Shown in pieces: positions 9,617 to 18,119 of a stretch of 23,381 nucleotides of DNA. Position 1 is the stretch's first letter; each line of letters opens with the position of its first letter. The position numbers were made by a program, and so were the translations under genes. The DNA is from Perkinsus marinus ATCC 50983 (lineage: Eukaryota > Perkinsozoa > Perkinsida > Perkinsidae), in contig NW_003205746.1 of the NCBI RefSeq assembly GCF_000006405.1, positions 87,055-110,435 of the forward strand, written 5' to 3'. The notes beneath the pieces were generated by a model that saw only the letters and a program-made list of their open reading frames with translations, did no database searches and was not told the origin of the DNA.

Positions 9617-10186
9617 TCATTCAAAGAGACAGTGCTTGGAGGTTACTCGTTGCTCGGGTATGAACTGAATCCAGTCCCCACTGGCAATCGGTAGGATACC
9701 CATGTTCGCGGCATGATTCCCCAAGTATCTGATCAAAGACTTGATCTCATCCCTGAGTAAACTATCGACAGTTTGTTACGCTAGGATAGCGACGTTGATG
9801 CCGATGTAGGCTAGCTTTTGGAGCAACACGTTGGCAGCTGCAAACTGGTCGAAAACTGACAAGTGGAACGATAAGCACACCGAAATCGATTTCAAGTATT
9901 AAAGGGAGTTCACGGCATCGCTTCGTGACTCACTTACCTTGGTTGCACTTAGCAAGACTCTTCACGGTATTCATCGTAGCATAGCCGACAATGAGGATAC
10001 TGAACAAACCTGAGAGGGGAATGGTATAACTGCTACCTAAAACATGAGATATTCACCAGGGCCGGAACCGCTCATCCATAGCATGAACAGATTCATGAAT
10101 ATTGACTTGGCCGGGCTGATCGCAGTCTCCCATGCACCTAATAGTAGTACTAGTAGTAATAGTAATAGTAGTAGCAGCAGCAGCAA

Positions 10187-10255
<69 letters not shown>

Positions 10256-10503
10256 GGATAGCAAGAACAACTACGCTTCTCCAGAATAGCCTTTTGTTGA
10301 GCAAGCTTCTGAATGGCCTGTTGCCCTGCAGCCTCTCCCGATTGCTGTAGTTTCCACTTAAACCCTGTGGGGTCAGGAAGGGCTGATGAGCGTTCGAGTG
10401 CGAAGGGAGTAAACGATGAGTTTATACCCTCTTTTTTCGTGGTCTTTTCTGGGAAGGTCAAATCCCACTTCTCGAAGAGTTCACCAGCGAGACTAGCCGA
10501 CAT
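9617..10503 (-). CDS. EMC4: ER membrane protein complex subunit 4
   Basis: Minus-strand exons 10503-10275, 10137-10069, 10036-9938, 9855-9780 and 9728-9617 give 194 residues, close to the animal protein (about 180). EMC4 is part of the ER membrane complex, which inserts tail-anchored and multipass proteins. Seen: a polar N-terminus with GFKWKLQ, the conserved block LEKR-AWETAISPAKSIFMNLFMLWMSG, a hydrophobic segment TIPLSGLFSILIVGYATM, and a second one LAYIGINVAILAYLG followed by MGILPIASGDWIQF near the C-terminus, matching the family's MGLLP...SDW signature. The first intron (10138-10274) is filled by an AGT array. The second (10037-10068, 32 nt) is unusually short but gives an ungapped match to the family. 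A 20-nt alternative (donor at 10056) would add four residues. It is divergent from ATP11. Confidence 0.95.
10138..10274. repeat. (AGT)n trinucleotide array filling EMC4 intron 1
   Basis: Apart from about 20 bases at the donor end, this 137-nt intron is AGT-type repeat: imperfect from 10138 to about 10187 (AGT/AAT/AGC variants), then about 22 pure copies to roughly 10255. Read from EMC4 it is an ACT/TAC run leading to the acceptor CTACTATTAG. The array makes long open frames on both strands (poly-Ser, poly-Val, poly-Leu, poly-Tyr) that are not genes. Confidence 0.95.
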
Positions 10504-10862
10504 TTACAGTGGAATTGATAACTGTGGATAAACTACGCATCCGACGGCTATGATGATTCGGCGGCTCAATTGTTTCCGGAAAACGACCGGTCCCGGGATC
10601 GAACCCGGGTCGAAGCTGACTTCAATGATTAGTCTTCGTTCTGGGTCTTGTTTGATAGGATGTCAGATATGCGATACAGAAGTGTTGAAGGAGTGGTATG
10701 ATATAACTACATTGTGCCTAGGGGTCGTCAACAAGCCGATCTTGAAACTTAAAATCGATTCCATAATCGCTTCTCACACTTGTAATACGATCCCCGAATC
10801 GATTCTGAATTCCACATGACCATGAGGATAGTGTCTTTAGTTTGTTGGTTTTGCTTCCCCAG
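10504..10862. promoter_or_regulatory. Divergent EMC4-ATP11 intergenic region
   Basis: These 359 bp lie between the two start codons and must serve both genes. No TATA-type element is obvious. The region holds the CCCGGG hairpin at 10592-10609. Its right end is a pyrimidine-rich TTGGTTTTGCTTCCCCAG that abuts the ATP11 start codon and looks like a splice acceptor. Confidence 0.5.
10592..10609. promoter_or_regulatory. CCCGGG hairpin resembling a tRNA T-arm
   Basis: CCCGGG (10592-10597), ATCGAA, CCCGGG (10604-10609). On the minus strand it reads CCCGGGTTCGATCCCGGG, the sequence of a tRNA T-arm (RNA polymerase III B box, GTTCGA) but with a 6-base loop where tRNAs have 7. No D-arm, anticodon stem or acceptor complement is seen around it, so it is not called a tRNA gene. 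It lies between the two divergent genes. Confidence 0.6.
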
Positions 10863-12727
10863 ATGTCAAGATTACTTTCTCGTGCTTGCACAGCGGCACC
10901 TAAATGGGTACGGACTACCTTCACAATGCCCCTCCCCAAGAAGTTAAACGAGATCGTAAGATTGCCGCTGTTCGAGCGTGAGGATCCAGTCAAGATAAGT
11001 AGTGACAGTCCTGTATCACATAAAATGAAACACTTCGTGGTTCCCAAAAAGGAAGAATTTTTTGCGAGTCGAATCGTGTTGTTCCCCATATAGTTGAAAT
11101 TCTGTCATTTACTGATCTTAAACTTCATCCTAGTCTTCGTATAGCTGAGGGATTAAAAAACTTCTTTTAAAGGCGTAAAACCAATTGAAAATTTCTGTCA
11201 GCTCCGTGTGGAATTGAACGACTTAGGTATATTTCGCTACTCTAAGACTTATTGTAAACACGAAAAAAATGTGCAGATAATCGGGAAAGGTTTCCGGTTT
11301 TTGAAAAACCTGCCTAAATTTGGGGAGAACTTATCAATCTTCGTCAAAACCCACTTATCGAGTACTGTGGCTGAGATTACATATGAAAAGTCTCCATATT
11401 CGTTTCATTCGGATCCCATTAGAAAACTAATTTCACGAATACCTAATCGTTGAGTACTATCGATTTGTTCGGTACTAACTTTCTGAAATCTCTACTAATA
11501 ATTTGCGACGTGGAGGTTCTCAATGGGAACTGAGGGATTTTTTCCTCCGACGTGGACTGTTTAGCCATCATTTGCATATATTCTACTTGTAAACAGGGTG
11601 AGAGAATATGCACATGATAAACTACATATTTTGGTGACATCCAAATTCTGAGCCTCAGAACCTGAGAGCAATTTGGGAAATTTCTATTGGTATCCCCATA
11701 TTTCTACCCTAGTTCGTATATGAACTTTTATGGTTTACGAGGAAACTCTTTAATGCAGTTGAAGAAAGCGAGCATATTTCTCAACACGTATTCAGGTGGA
11801 CTCCGAGGCGAAACTTTCGTGAAATTCCCGAATGTTTCTGAGAAGAGTCATCTCAGTGGTATAAGAAGTCATAGTCGAACTCGACTCCCATTTAGGATCG
11901 ATGTGGTTGGAGCATATCAATGAGAAGTCTCGGTCGATCGGTGCAGTTATGGCCAAACCCGAATGGGATATTTTCCATAAAAAGTACCTCCTGTGTGATA
12001 ATCTGGGTCTTCATTCTGTTTGCCAGTGCGTTGGCGTGCCCGATGTTCATCATACCAGTACAGAAACCCGAAGGCTATTTCAATATGGTGTCCCAAATAC
12101 AGGATGGGAAGTACTAAACGATAGGTTATGAGTAAGGTGCTGGTTTATGATGATAATTTTAGTTTTTAAATTTATTATGAACTTAATATATCGGTATCTT
12201 ATACTTTAGTCGGTAGAAATTATGTTCAGGACAAACATGTTATACCGTAAATTGGTGGATATATATGCGATTATACTGAATCACCTCATNNNNNNNNNNN
12301 NNNNNNNNNNNNNNNNNNNNNNNNNNNNNNNNNNNNNNNNNNNNNNNNNNNNNNNNNNNNNNNNNNNNNNNNNNNNNNNNNNNNNNNNNTTGACGTCGCA
12401 GATACTGTCTTATGACATTCCTCGATCACTTCCGAAGTAATCCGACAGACGCTCATCCTTTCATGGTGATGAATTTCTATGATGATTTGCTCAAGTCTAA
12501 AGTACTAAGTCGATTTTCCCACTCTCTAGGAAGCGTGTTTTCAGGGGTTGACACTTTTGCGAGCCGATTTGGTGGCACCGGACTTGTCGAAGTCGGAAGG
12601 GGAAGCGGTCGTTAGAATGCTGAGAGAAGTAGTGAAGAGCATACAGGGAATCATCCAGGAACCTATAATGTTTCCAATGGGAGTTCATTCAAAATTTTGC
12701 AGGGTCCTCGAACAGTCTGTCATGTAA
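10863..12727 (+). CDS. ATPAF1: Mitochondrial F1-ATPase assembly factor 1 (ATP11 family)
   Basis: Exons 10863-10998, 11896-11983, 12027-12110, 12402-12501 and 12545-12727 give 196 residues with all phases closing. ATP11/ATPAF1 is a chaperone that binds F1 beta subunits during ATP-synthase assembly in the mitochondrial matrix. Seen: an Arg/Ser-rich N-terminus (MSRLLSRACTAAPKW) fitting a presequence, KKLNEIVRLPLFEREDPVKIRSMWLEHI, ACPMFIIPV with GYFNMVSQ, FLDHFRSNPTDAHPFMVMNFYDDL, and LTLLRADLVAPDLS near the end. This is the domain order of the family. Introns 2 and 4 are 43 nt. Intron 1 is 897 nt and carries a dispersed repeat. Intron 3 contains the assembly gap, so a small missed exon there cannot be excluded, though the flanking phases match directly. 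The ATG follows a splice-acceptor-like CCCCAG. The protein is shorter than yeast or human homologues (about 320 residues). Confidence 0.93.
11700..11790 (+). repeat. Dispersed repeat, copy 2 of 3, inside ATP11 intron 1
   Basis: Related to 499-590 and 13125-13205, with the core GAGGAAACTC at 11739-11748, upstream TATATGAACTTTTAT and downstream GTTGAAGAAAGCGAGC. It lies about 110 bases before the end of an 897-nt intron in a gene whose other fully sequenced introns are 43 nt, so the intron's size may come from insertion of this element. Confidence 0.45.
12290..12389. other. Assembly gap (100 N)
   Basis: A run of exactly 100 N, the usual placeholder for a gap of unknown length, inside ATP11 intron 3. 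The true distance and content are unknown. Confidence 0.99.
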
Positions 12728-13656
12728 ATGTCATCACACTAGGAACATTTTCTTCATTTCTTTCGAACCCTGAGGGGACGTTATTTCTCAAAGATGTCTT
12801 GTTGTCCTCAGTTTTATGGTCAGCCAACACTTTTCAAGAAGTGGGTTGAAACTTTCAACTTGAGGTCGAGAGAATTTGATTTTGGGGAGTTCACTAGAGC
12901 AAACGATAGGTAGTAGGTTGCTGTTCGGGTTGAGCGTAGATGGTAATCCTCAGTTTCATACGTGAGATCTTCGGGAAGGCAGTGAGCGAGAGGATCCGAC
13001 AGCAGACAGAAAATGCACCACAGATGTCGATACCAACACGTTCCTAGTCTACAATGTTCGTTTGGTTAATGAAAGTGTGGGAAAACATGCACAATATGGG
13101 AACTCGGCGGAAATATGGGGAATCTAGTCGAAATTGAGTGTACATCTCTATAATTAGTAAGGAAACTCATGAATTCAGTTGGAGGAAACGAATATGTACT
13201 TTAACGAGAGGATATCAGAAGTGTCTAGATACATAGTGATTAACTCGCGGTGGAGGGGTCCGACTTCGGTCATAACCCTGAAAGATCGCTGCTGGCACAA
13301 CTGCGCCCCTTTAGGATGAACTCCACGTTCATCCCGGACCCATGTGCCGCGAGGATGGGATTTTAATGTTGCTCTAATGCTCTCACTCCGAGATAACTCA
13401 GATCCCTCAAAAGGTTTGTTACTTCTCTCATTCAACCTCTTCTCACTATCATCACTGTAAAAACGCGACAATGAATAAAGCAAACCGTAATGGATCAACA
13501 AATGTCACAAGCCAGAAGCACTTGATGCTAGGGCCAAGAGATGACCGTTCTTCTCGTACCTTGATAACGAGGCGATTATTCCTTACAACAAAGATAAAAG
13601 TGTGAGTTACAGAGCTTTCAACTCCTTGGCAACCGGTAGGAGTACTTCATCGAGAC
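12728..13656. other. Intergenic stretch between convergent units
   Basis: It lies between the ATP11 stop (plus strand) and the first minus-strand gene. A minus open frame at 13175-13501 (about 108 codons) has no recognised motif and overlaps the repeat copy at 13125-13205. No gene is called. Confidence 0.5.
13125..13205 (+). repeat. Dispersed repeat, copy 3 of 3
   Basis: Most diverged of the three copies. The core AGGAAACTC is at 13160-13168, preceded by a TACATCTCTATAATT stretch and followed by GAATTCAGTTGGAGGAAACGAA, in the same order as in copy 2 (11700-11790). Confidence 0.4.
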
Positions 13657-13899
13657 CTAACAAACATGATACTGCGATGATAGCTGAGCGGTCCCACATT
13701 CTCCGAAGCTCAACTCATCCCCATTGATAATCTTTTCAGTGGTATCAAATATTCCTTCGAGGGTCTTCTCGGCCTCGCGCTCGTACTCCTCGAATGTGAA
13801 GCCAACCTCACTGTCATTTGACGAAGGTGTGGAGTGATAGCCTCGTACGGGACTGCTACTACGGCTTGATGATTCAGATGCGGGCGAGGACGGATCCAT
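13657..13899 (-). CDS. Small acidic, Ser-rich protein, unrecognised
   Basis: From ATG 13899 to TAG 13659-13657, 80 residues. The frame is open upstream to 13953 without another ATG. The N-terminal third is Ser/Pro-rich (PSSPASESSSRSSSP). The middle is a predicted acidic helix (FTFEEYEREAEKTLEGIF). The helix loosely recalls helix 1 of frataxin, but I found no downstream exon for the frataxin beta-sheet core, so that identity is not claimed. It could also be the last exon of a longer minus-strand gene. Confidence 0.35.
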   Translation of the reverse strand: MDPSSPASESSSRSSSPVRGYHSTPSSNDSEVGFTFEEYEREAEKTLEGIFDTTEKIINGDELSFGECGTAQLSSQYHVC

Positions 13900-14234
13900 C
13901 AGAAAGGCTCTGGTAGCGGACTTTAGAATATTTTTCGAAAGGGAGGCGTCCAAACTTCGAGTCGATTTTCGAATCTATTTTCGCTTATAAGATGCGGGTC
14001 TGGAACTTAGGTCTGGTTCTGGATTGAATTTACCACTCCGAAGAGAACAATGACCTTATATAGAGAAATCGTCATCATCCTTGCAACAAGCAAAAGTGTC
14101 CATCTGGATTATCATCAGTAACACGCTTGAGAACGTCGCCGTCCCAAACTCAACATAGCATATTAGCTCACGCGGGCCGGCTTGGTGATCCCCGACGATC
14201 TGAAGCTGCGGAAGGCTCCGGCCTCGCTGTGCCA

Positions 14235-14723
14235 CTAGAACCATCTGGAACCAATATGAACACTATCTGATGATGCACTGGATGCCCCACCATGAACTGG
14301 TGATACTGTTTGCACTGCAGGAGATTCATCAACAGAACGGGGCGAGCTCGGCGACGTCGGGAGAATCCTTCCCTCGCCCAGGACCGGTACATCTCGATAC
14401 TCTAAGTAAGGATATGCACACCCATCAATAGCTCATTCGAGGAGGCTCACCTGGCGCACGCGTAGTTGGGGTCCCTTCAGCTTCCGACTCGTCCTTTTGT
14501 TCTTCTGTTAACCCTTCCAATATCTTCGCTCGGTCCTTCGGCCTGATACAGGAAAAGATACTGAGAGGTACCCAAAAAGAGGCAACCTAATGAAGTGGCA
14601 GACCGTGAGCTCGTCAGCCTCATTGTACATCATGGTAACAGCATTCGCCACTCGGTGAATGAAGAACATCGGACTGACACTGCACAGTAAATGTTATGCT
14701 GACCTTATCTCTTCGTTCGACAT
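14235..14723 (-). CDS. Unrecognised small protein, 4 proposed exons
   Basis: Minus exons: 14723-14704 (MSNEEI plus a split codon), 14679-14587, 14542-14451, and 14401-14235 with stop TAG. Introns 14543-14586 (44 nt) and 14402-14450 (49 nt) have good signals and close in phase, joining VCHFIR to PKDRAKILEGL and TTRAP to EYRDVPVLG. The first intron would be only 24 or 30 nt (both keep frame), so the start may instead be ATG 14669 (MFFIHRVANAVTMMY). The C-terminus is Ser/Pro-rich. A further splice into a hydrophobic segment at about 14090-14000 (LLLVARMMTISLYKVIVLFGVV) could give a tail-anchored protein, but no donor with the right phase was found. Family unknown. Confidence 0.45.
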
Positions 14724-14948
14724 GAGTCATCTCGAGTCTGTCTCTATCGCCGAGCAGAACTTCCCCGCAATGGTTTGCCCGTAATATGGAATGATTAAAC
14801 TCAACATTCTTGACGATTTCTGAGCTCCGTTTACAGAGCTTATTGTTATTAAGTGCACAGTCATGCAACGGCGACGCTAGCTACACTAGTACCAACTTCA
14901 GTATTGTCGATGATAGGATACAAAAGTATAGCAACTGTTGCCTCATAA

Positions 14949-15215
14949 GCGATCTATGAAGAACCCTTCTTGGCGCGCCGGGTACCGGAGCGAACCCGGG
15001 ACTTCTTCGGGCTCGTCCTGCAGACTCATCAGTGGAGACTAGCGAAGTGGATGCGAGCTCACTTCTCAGATGACGAGTGGCCAGTCATTCGCTTCCATAG
15101 GGAGCCCAAGGAAGAAGTAACACCGTTGTATAGTCCCTGGGAGGTACCTGAATGTCAATGCTTTAACGACTTCATCGGAGATATCAACTGGGAGACAAAC
15201 AACACGACCGACTGA
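14949..15215 (+). CDS. Possible plus-strand exon, Trp-rich, unrecognised
   Basis: Open frame from 14949 to TGA 15213-15215 without an early ATG (first internal ATG 15051). Composition is protein-like with clustered aromatic residues (THQWRLAKWMRAHFSDDEW, VIRFHREPKEE, PLYSPWEVPE). A splice acceptor-like CTGCAG precedes THQW at about 15031, and a GAG|GTACCT donor follows SPWE at about 15141. It lies on the strand opposite to its neighbours, and no partner exon was identified. It begins with one of the CGAACCCGGG motifs (14991-15000). It may be a gene fragment or chance. Confidence 0.25.
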   Translation, partial: AIYEEPFLARRVPERTRDFFGLVLQTHQWRLAKWMRAHFSDDEWPVIRFHREPKEEVTPLYSPWEVPECQCFNDFIGDINWETNNTTD

Positions 15216-15854
15216 GTACTATCATCGATACCATGAAAGACCAATGAAAGACTGAAGAAGCCAGGAACCGCATGGCGCACACCAAAGGTATGTGAGAGGC
15301 CCTCTCGGAGCGGGTTCTCACCTCCTTGGCCCGTCTCTCGAACTGCGCTTTTCCTTCGGCCGAGACGGATAACTCTGATACCCTTTCTCCGCGCCGCTCG
15401 CTGTCGTCTCTTATCAGACGAGGTGCTCGGCGACGACCTCAGACTCACAGGCCGAGAGGATGCTGCCGATTGTGAGAATACTGTACGAGAGCTCGCGTCC
15501 AATGTTTGACTCAGGACACTATTGCTGCTGCAGGAGCTACCAATGCTTGAACGGCCCAGGTAGGAACTAAGACAGACTGTCATTCCACACTCGCTAACTT
15601 CGAGCTTACCTTTGTGAATTCTGCTGTTGCTCCTGCTGATCACTCTGAAGAGCACCCAGACCCTAAATACTCCCTTCATGCGACTGACCAGAACATCAAC
15701 TTACAGAAGTATCTCCTCTAATCCTGTGAAGATCTTGCTCGAGATTCTCAATGAGAGTCCTATTGTAGTTCAATTCGTCCTGGCTTTGATTGAACAGCGT
15801 CTTCCAGTACTCTACATCGCATTCCAGTGATTCCATCTCACATTCTGACAACAT
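15155..15854 (-). CDS. N-terminal coiled-coil protein (3' end unresolved)
   Basis: Start ATG 15854-15852. Exons 15854-15705 and 15662-15610 and an exon starting at 15566 are joined by introns of 42 and 43 nt (GTAAGT...TATTTAG, GTAAGC...TCTTAG) with matching phase. The first 48 residues are a heptad-like helix (VEYWKTLFNQSQDEL, LIENLEQDLHRI), followed by a Gln-rich segment and then a Ser-rich stretch. From about 15450 onward two frames compete: one is basic (KRRQRAARRK), the other gives a charged helix (ERVSELSVSAEGKAQFERR). A donor AAGGAG|GTGAGA near 15330 fits both, so the C-terminus is uncertain and the end coordinate is nominal. The start of the helix recalls NudE-type dynein adaptors, but the similarity is too weak to name it. 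The start codon is only 32 bp from the minisatellite. Confidence 0.5.
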
Positions 15855-15886
15855 GATACTGTATCATTGATACATCTCAATATATA

Positions 15887-16889
15887 CCTCAATTATTGAG
15901 GATGGGGCCGCTATGCCACCTCAGCATATGCCTCAATTATTGAGGATGGGGCAGCTATGCCACCTCAACATATGCCTCAATTATTGAGGATGGGGCCGCT
16001 ATGCCACCTCAACATATGCCTCAATTATTGAGGATGGGGCAGCTATGCCACCTTAACATATACCTCAATTATTCAGGATGGGGCAGCTATGCCACCTCAA
16101 CATATACCTCAATTATTGAGGATAAGGCAGCTATGCCACCTCAACATATACCTCAATTATTCAGGATGGGGCAGCTATGCCACCTCAACACATACCTCAA
16201 TTATTGAGAATGGGGCAGCTATGCCACCTCAACACATACCTCAATTATTGAGGATGGGGCAGCTATGCCACCTCAACATATACCTCAATGATTGGGGATG
16301 GGGCCGCTATGCCACCTCAACACATACCTCAATTATTGAGGATGGGGCAGCTATGCCACCTCAACACATACCTCAATTATTGAGAATGGGGCAGCTATGC
16401 CACCTCAACATATACCTCAATTATTGAGGATGGGGCAGCTATGCCACCTCAACATATACCTCAATTATTGAGAATGGGGCAGCTATGCCACCTCAACATA
16501 TACCTCAATTATTGAGGATGGGGCAGCTATGCCACCTCAACATATACCTCAATGATTGGGGATGGGGCCGCTATGCCACCTCAACACATACCTCAATTAT
16601 TGAGGATGGGGCAGCTATGCCACCTCAACACATACCTCAATTATTGAGAATGGGGCAGCTATGCCACCTCAACATATACCTCAATTATTGAGAATGGGGC
16701 AGCTATGCCACCTCAACATATACCTCAATTATTGAGGATGGGGCAGCTATGCCACCTCAACATATACCTCAATTATTGAGGATGGGGCAGCTATGCCACC
16801 TCAACACATACCTCAATTATTCAAGATGGGGCAGCTATGCCACCTCAACATATACCTCAATTATTCAGGATGGGGCAGCTATGCCACCT
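15887..16889. repeat. 44-bp minisatellite, 23 units, each with a 15-base palindrome
   Basis: Units begin exactly every 44 bases from 15887 to 16855, with the last one truncated. Each opens with CCTCAATTATTGAGG (7-bp arms around one T) or a close variant, then ATGGGGCAGCTATGCC and ACCTCAACATATA. Variants are few: GAGGAT/GAGAAT, TATTGAGG/TATTCAGG, TGATTGGGG, GCAGC/GCCGC, CATATA/CACATA/CATATG. The block 16239-16414 recurs identically at 16503-16678, 264 bp (6 units) away. Because 44 is not a multiple of three, the reading frame rotates every unit and one of the three frames meets TGA in most units, so the repetitive open frames here are not a gene. It lies between the stop of one minus gene (17032) and the start of the next (15854). 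Confidence 0.98.
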
Positions 16890-17031
16890 GCCACCTCGGA
16901 CAGGGAAAGTCGCCAACTACGTGTTTCGATGAGGATGAGGGAATTTCTTCGAAGGTAATTCTTGTTGGATTTTCTGCACTTCTACCACCTCAAGTTTTGT
17001 GTACATTATGGAGCTGTAGCAACTCTTGAGT

Positions 17032-17569
17032 TCAGCTGAGTAAGCCAGACATATATTCCAATACTGCTAAGAGCGCGTCTACGTCTTGAGAGAGCGTAGT
17101 ATGATGACCGACATCCGATCGACCACAACAACTCACCCATCAAATCAATAAGGTCATCAACTTCTTCTTTTCCATAGTATCCCTTTCCGCTTTGGCTGCT
17201 CACCAAATCACACGGTGCAAGCCTCACCATACACGAGAAGGCACTACCGCTGCTACTACTACCACTACCAGTAGCTCGCTCCACTGTCTCTCCGGACGTG
17301 GAAGCACATCTAGCACAAATCATTGTGGACTTATATCACCAATACACCCACTCGTCTGACTGCATCTCCTCCATCACAGAGAGGGAATACCTTAGAGTGG
17401 TCGGCTCGGATTTCCGTCGACTCGCTCCCCCGACCTTCTTCTCGCTGCCCTCAGTGTTGTCTCGAGGCTGCCAAATTGTGAAACGGGACAGAACAAATCC
17501 TAATGCCCTTGCTAACGCTGCACAACACCACAACACCACGAACGAGGACATCCATAAATATGATAACAT
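17032..17569 (-). CDS. Putative small secreted or membrane-anchored protein
   Basis: Minus exons 17569-17346, 17309-17137 and 17078-17032 give 147 residues, and all phases close. The N-terminus MLSYLWMSSFVVLWCCAALARALG is a strong signal peptide or signal anchor. It is followed by a Lys/Ser/Glu-rich linker, a Ser/Gly-rich stretch (ATGSGSSSSGSAF) and a C-terminal helix (EEVDDLIDLMDALLAVLEYM). The second intron (17079-17136, GTGAGT...CGTAG) is convincing. The first would be only 36 nt (17310-17345). No family was recognised. An in-frame TAA just upstream supports the chosen ATG. Confidence 0.42.
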
Positions 17570-17603
17570 GGATTATAAGATTGCCCTAGTCATCTATGAG
17601 TAA

Positions 17604-17750
17604 CTATCCAATAACTCTCACTGACATGTAGCATTCTACAACCGCATGCGCTGAAATCTTGACTTGTTGTCGCTCTTGTTCTCCTTTCTGCCGCTTTATA
17701 ACTATTGCACGTCGCAACCTCCTGTAAGCGACTTCAACCGTGCCCGGCAT
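17604..17750 (-). CDS. Short basic open frame, unrecognised
   Basis: ATG 17750 to TAG 17606-17604, 48 residues, rich in Arg/Lys/Gln (AYRRLRRAIVIKRQKGEQERQQ). A splice-acceptor-like TATTCAG precedes the ATG by six bases. It could be a 5' exon of a minus-strand gene, but no phase-consistent join to the next frame was found. The rest of 17751-18119 holds nothing I recognise. Confidence 0.25.
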   Translation of the reverse strand: MPGTVEVAYRRLRRAIVIKRQKGEQERQQVKISAHAVVECYMSVRVIG

Positions 17751-18119
17751 AGCTTAGCTGAATACATCGTACTTGCTCAACCAAGCGTCAAACAACATAT
17801 AGTTCGATCGCACCAAGGTGTTCTACGAAGTGACACACTCCTGATAACATCATTCGCACACTCCTACAGCTGGATGGATGCACCGAATTCGTCGCTAAAT
17901 TGTGCAGGGAAAATATATGGCATCCAGAAATTGACAAGACTCGAAAACCCAATAACCAGATGGCGCTTTCTCAAACGTCCATAACAATGCAGCAGCGTAA
18001 TCGATCCCATTGGGAGCAGCATCAGCAGTTTTCCAAACCGCAACTACGACTACAGCGAGAATAGTAATAATATAGAGTACTGCGGTAATCCATCTATGAT
18101 GGTCATCTGGTTTCTGAAA

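Noticed and set aside
10037-10350. Poly-Ser, poly-Val, poly-Leu and poly-Tyr open frames on both strands
   Set aside because: They are translations of the AGT array in the EMC4 intron.
13657-13953. Frataxin identity for the small acidic protein
   Set aside because: Only one helix-like stretch is reminiscent. The conserved beta-sheet core with its GTYVINKQ and WLSSP-type motifs was not found in any downstream minus-strand frame.
15705-15854. NudE/NDEL1 dynein-adaptor identity for the coiled-coil protein
   Set aside because: The similarity is limited to a generic EYWK...DEL heptad pattern over about 40 residues and does not continue.
15887-16889. CRISPR array
   Set aside because: Units are contiguous with no unique spacers, and the genome is eukaryotic. 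This is a tandem minisatellite.
15871-16958. Overlapping plus-strand repetitive open frames over the minisatellite
   Set aside because: The 44-bp unit rotates the frame every copy, one of the three frames meets TGA in most units, and the long frames depend on chance variants. A repeat protein is not supported.
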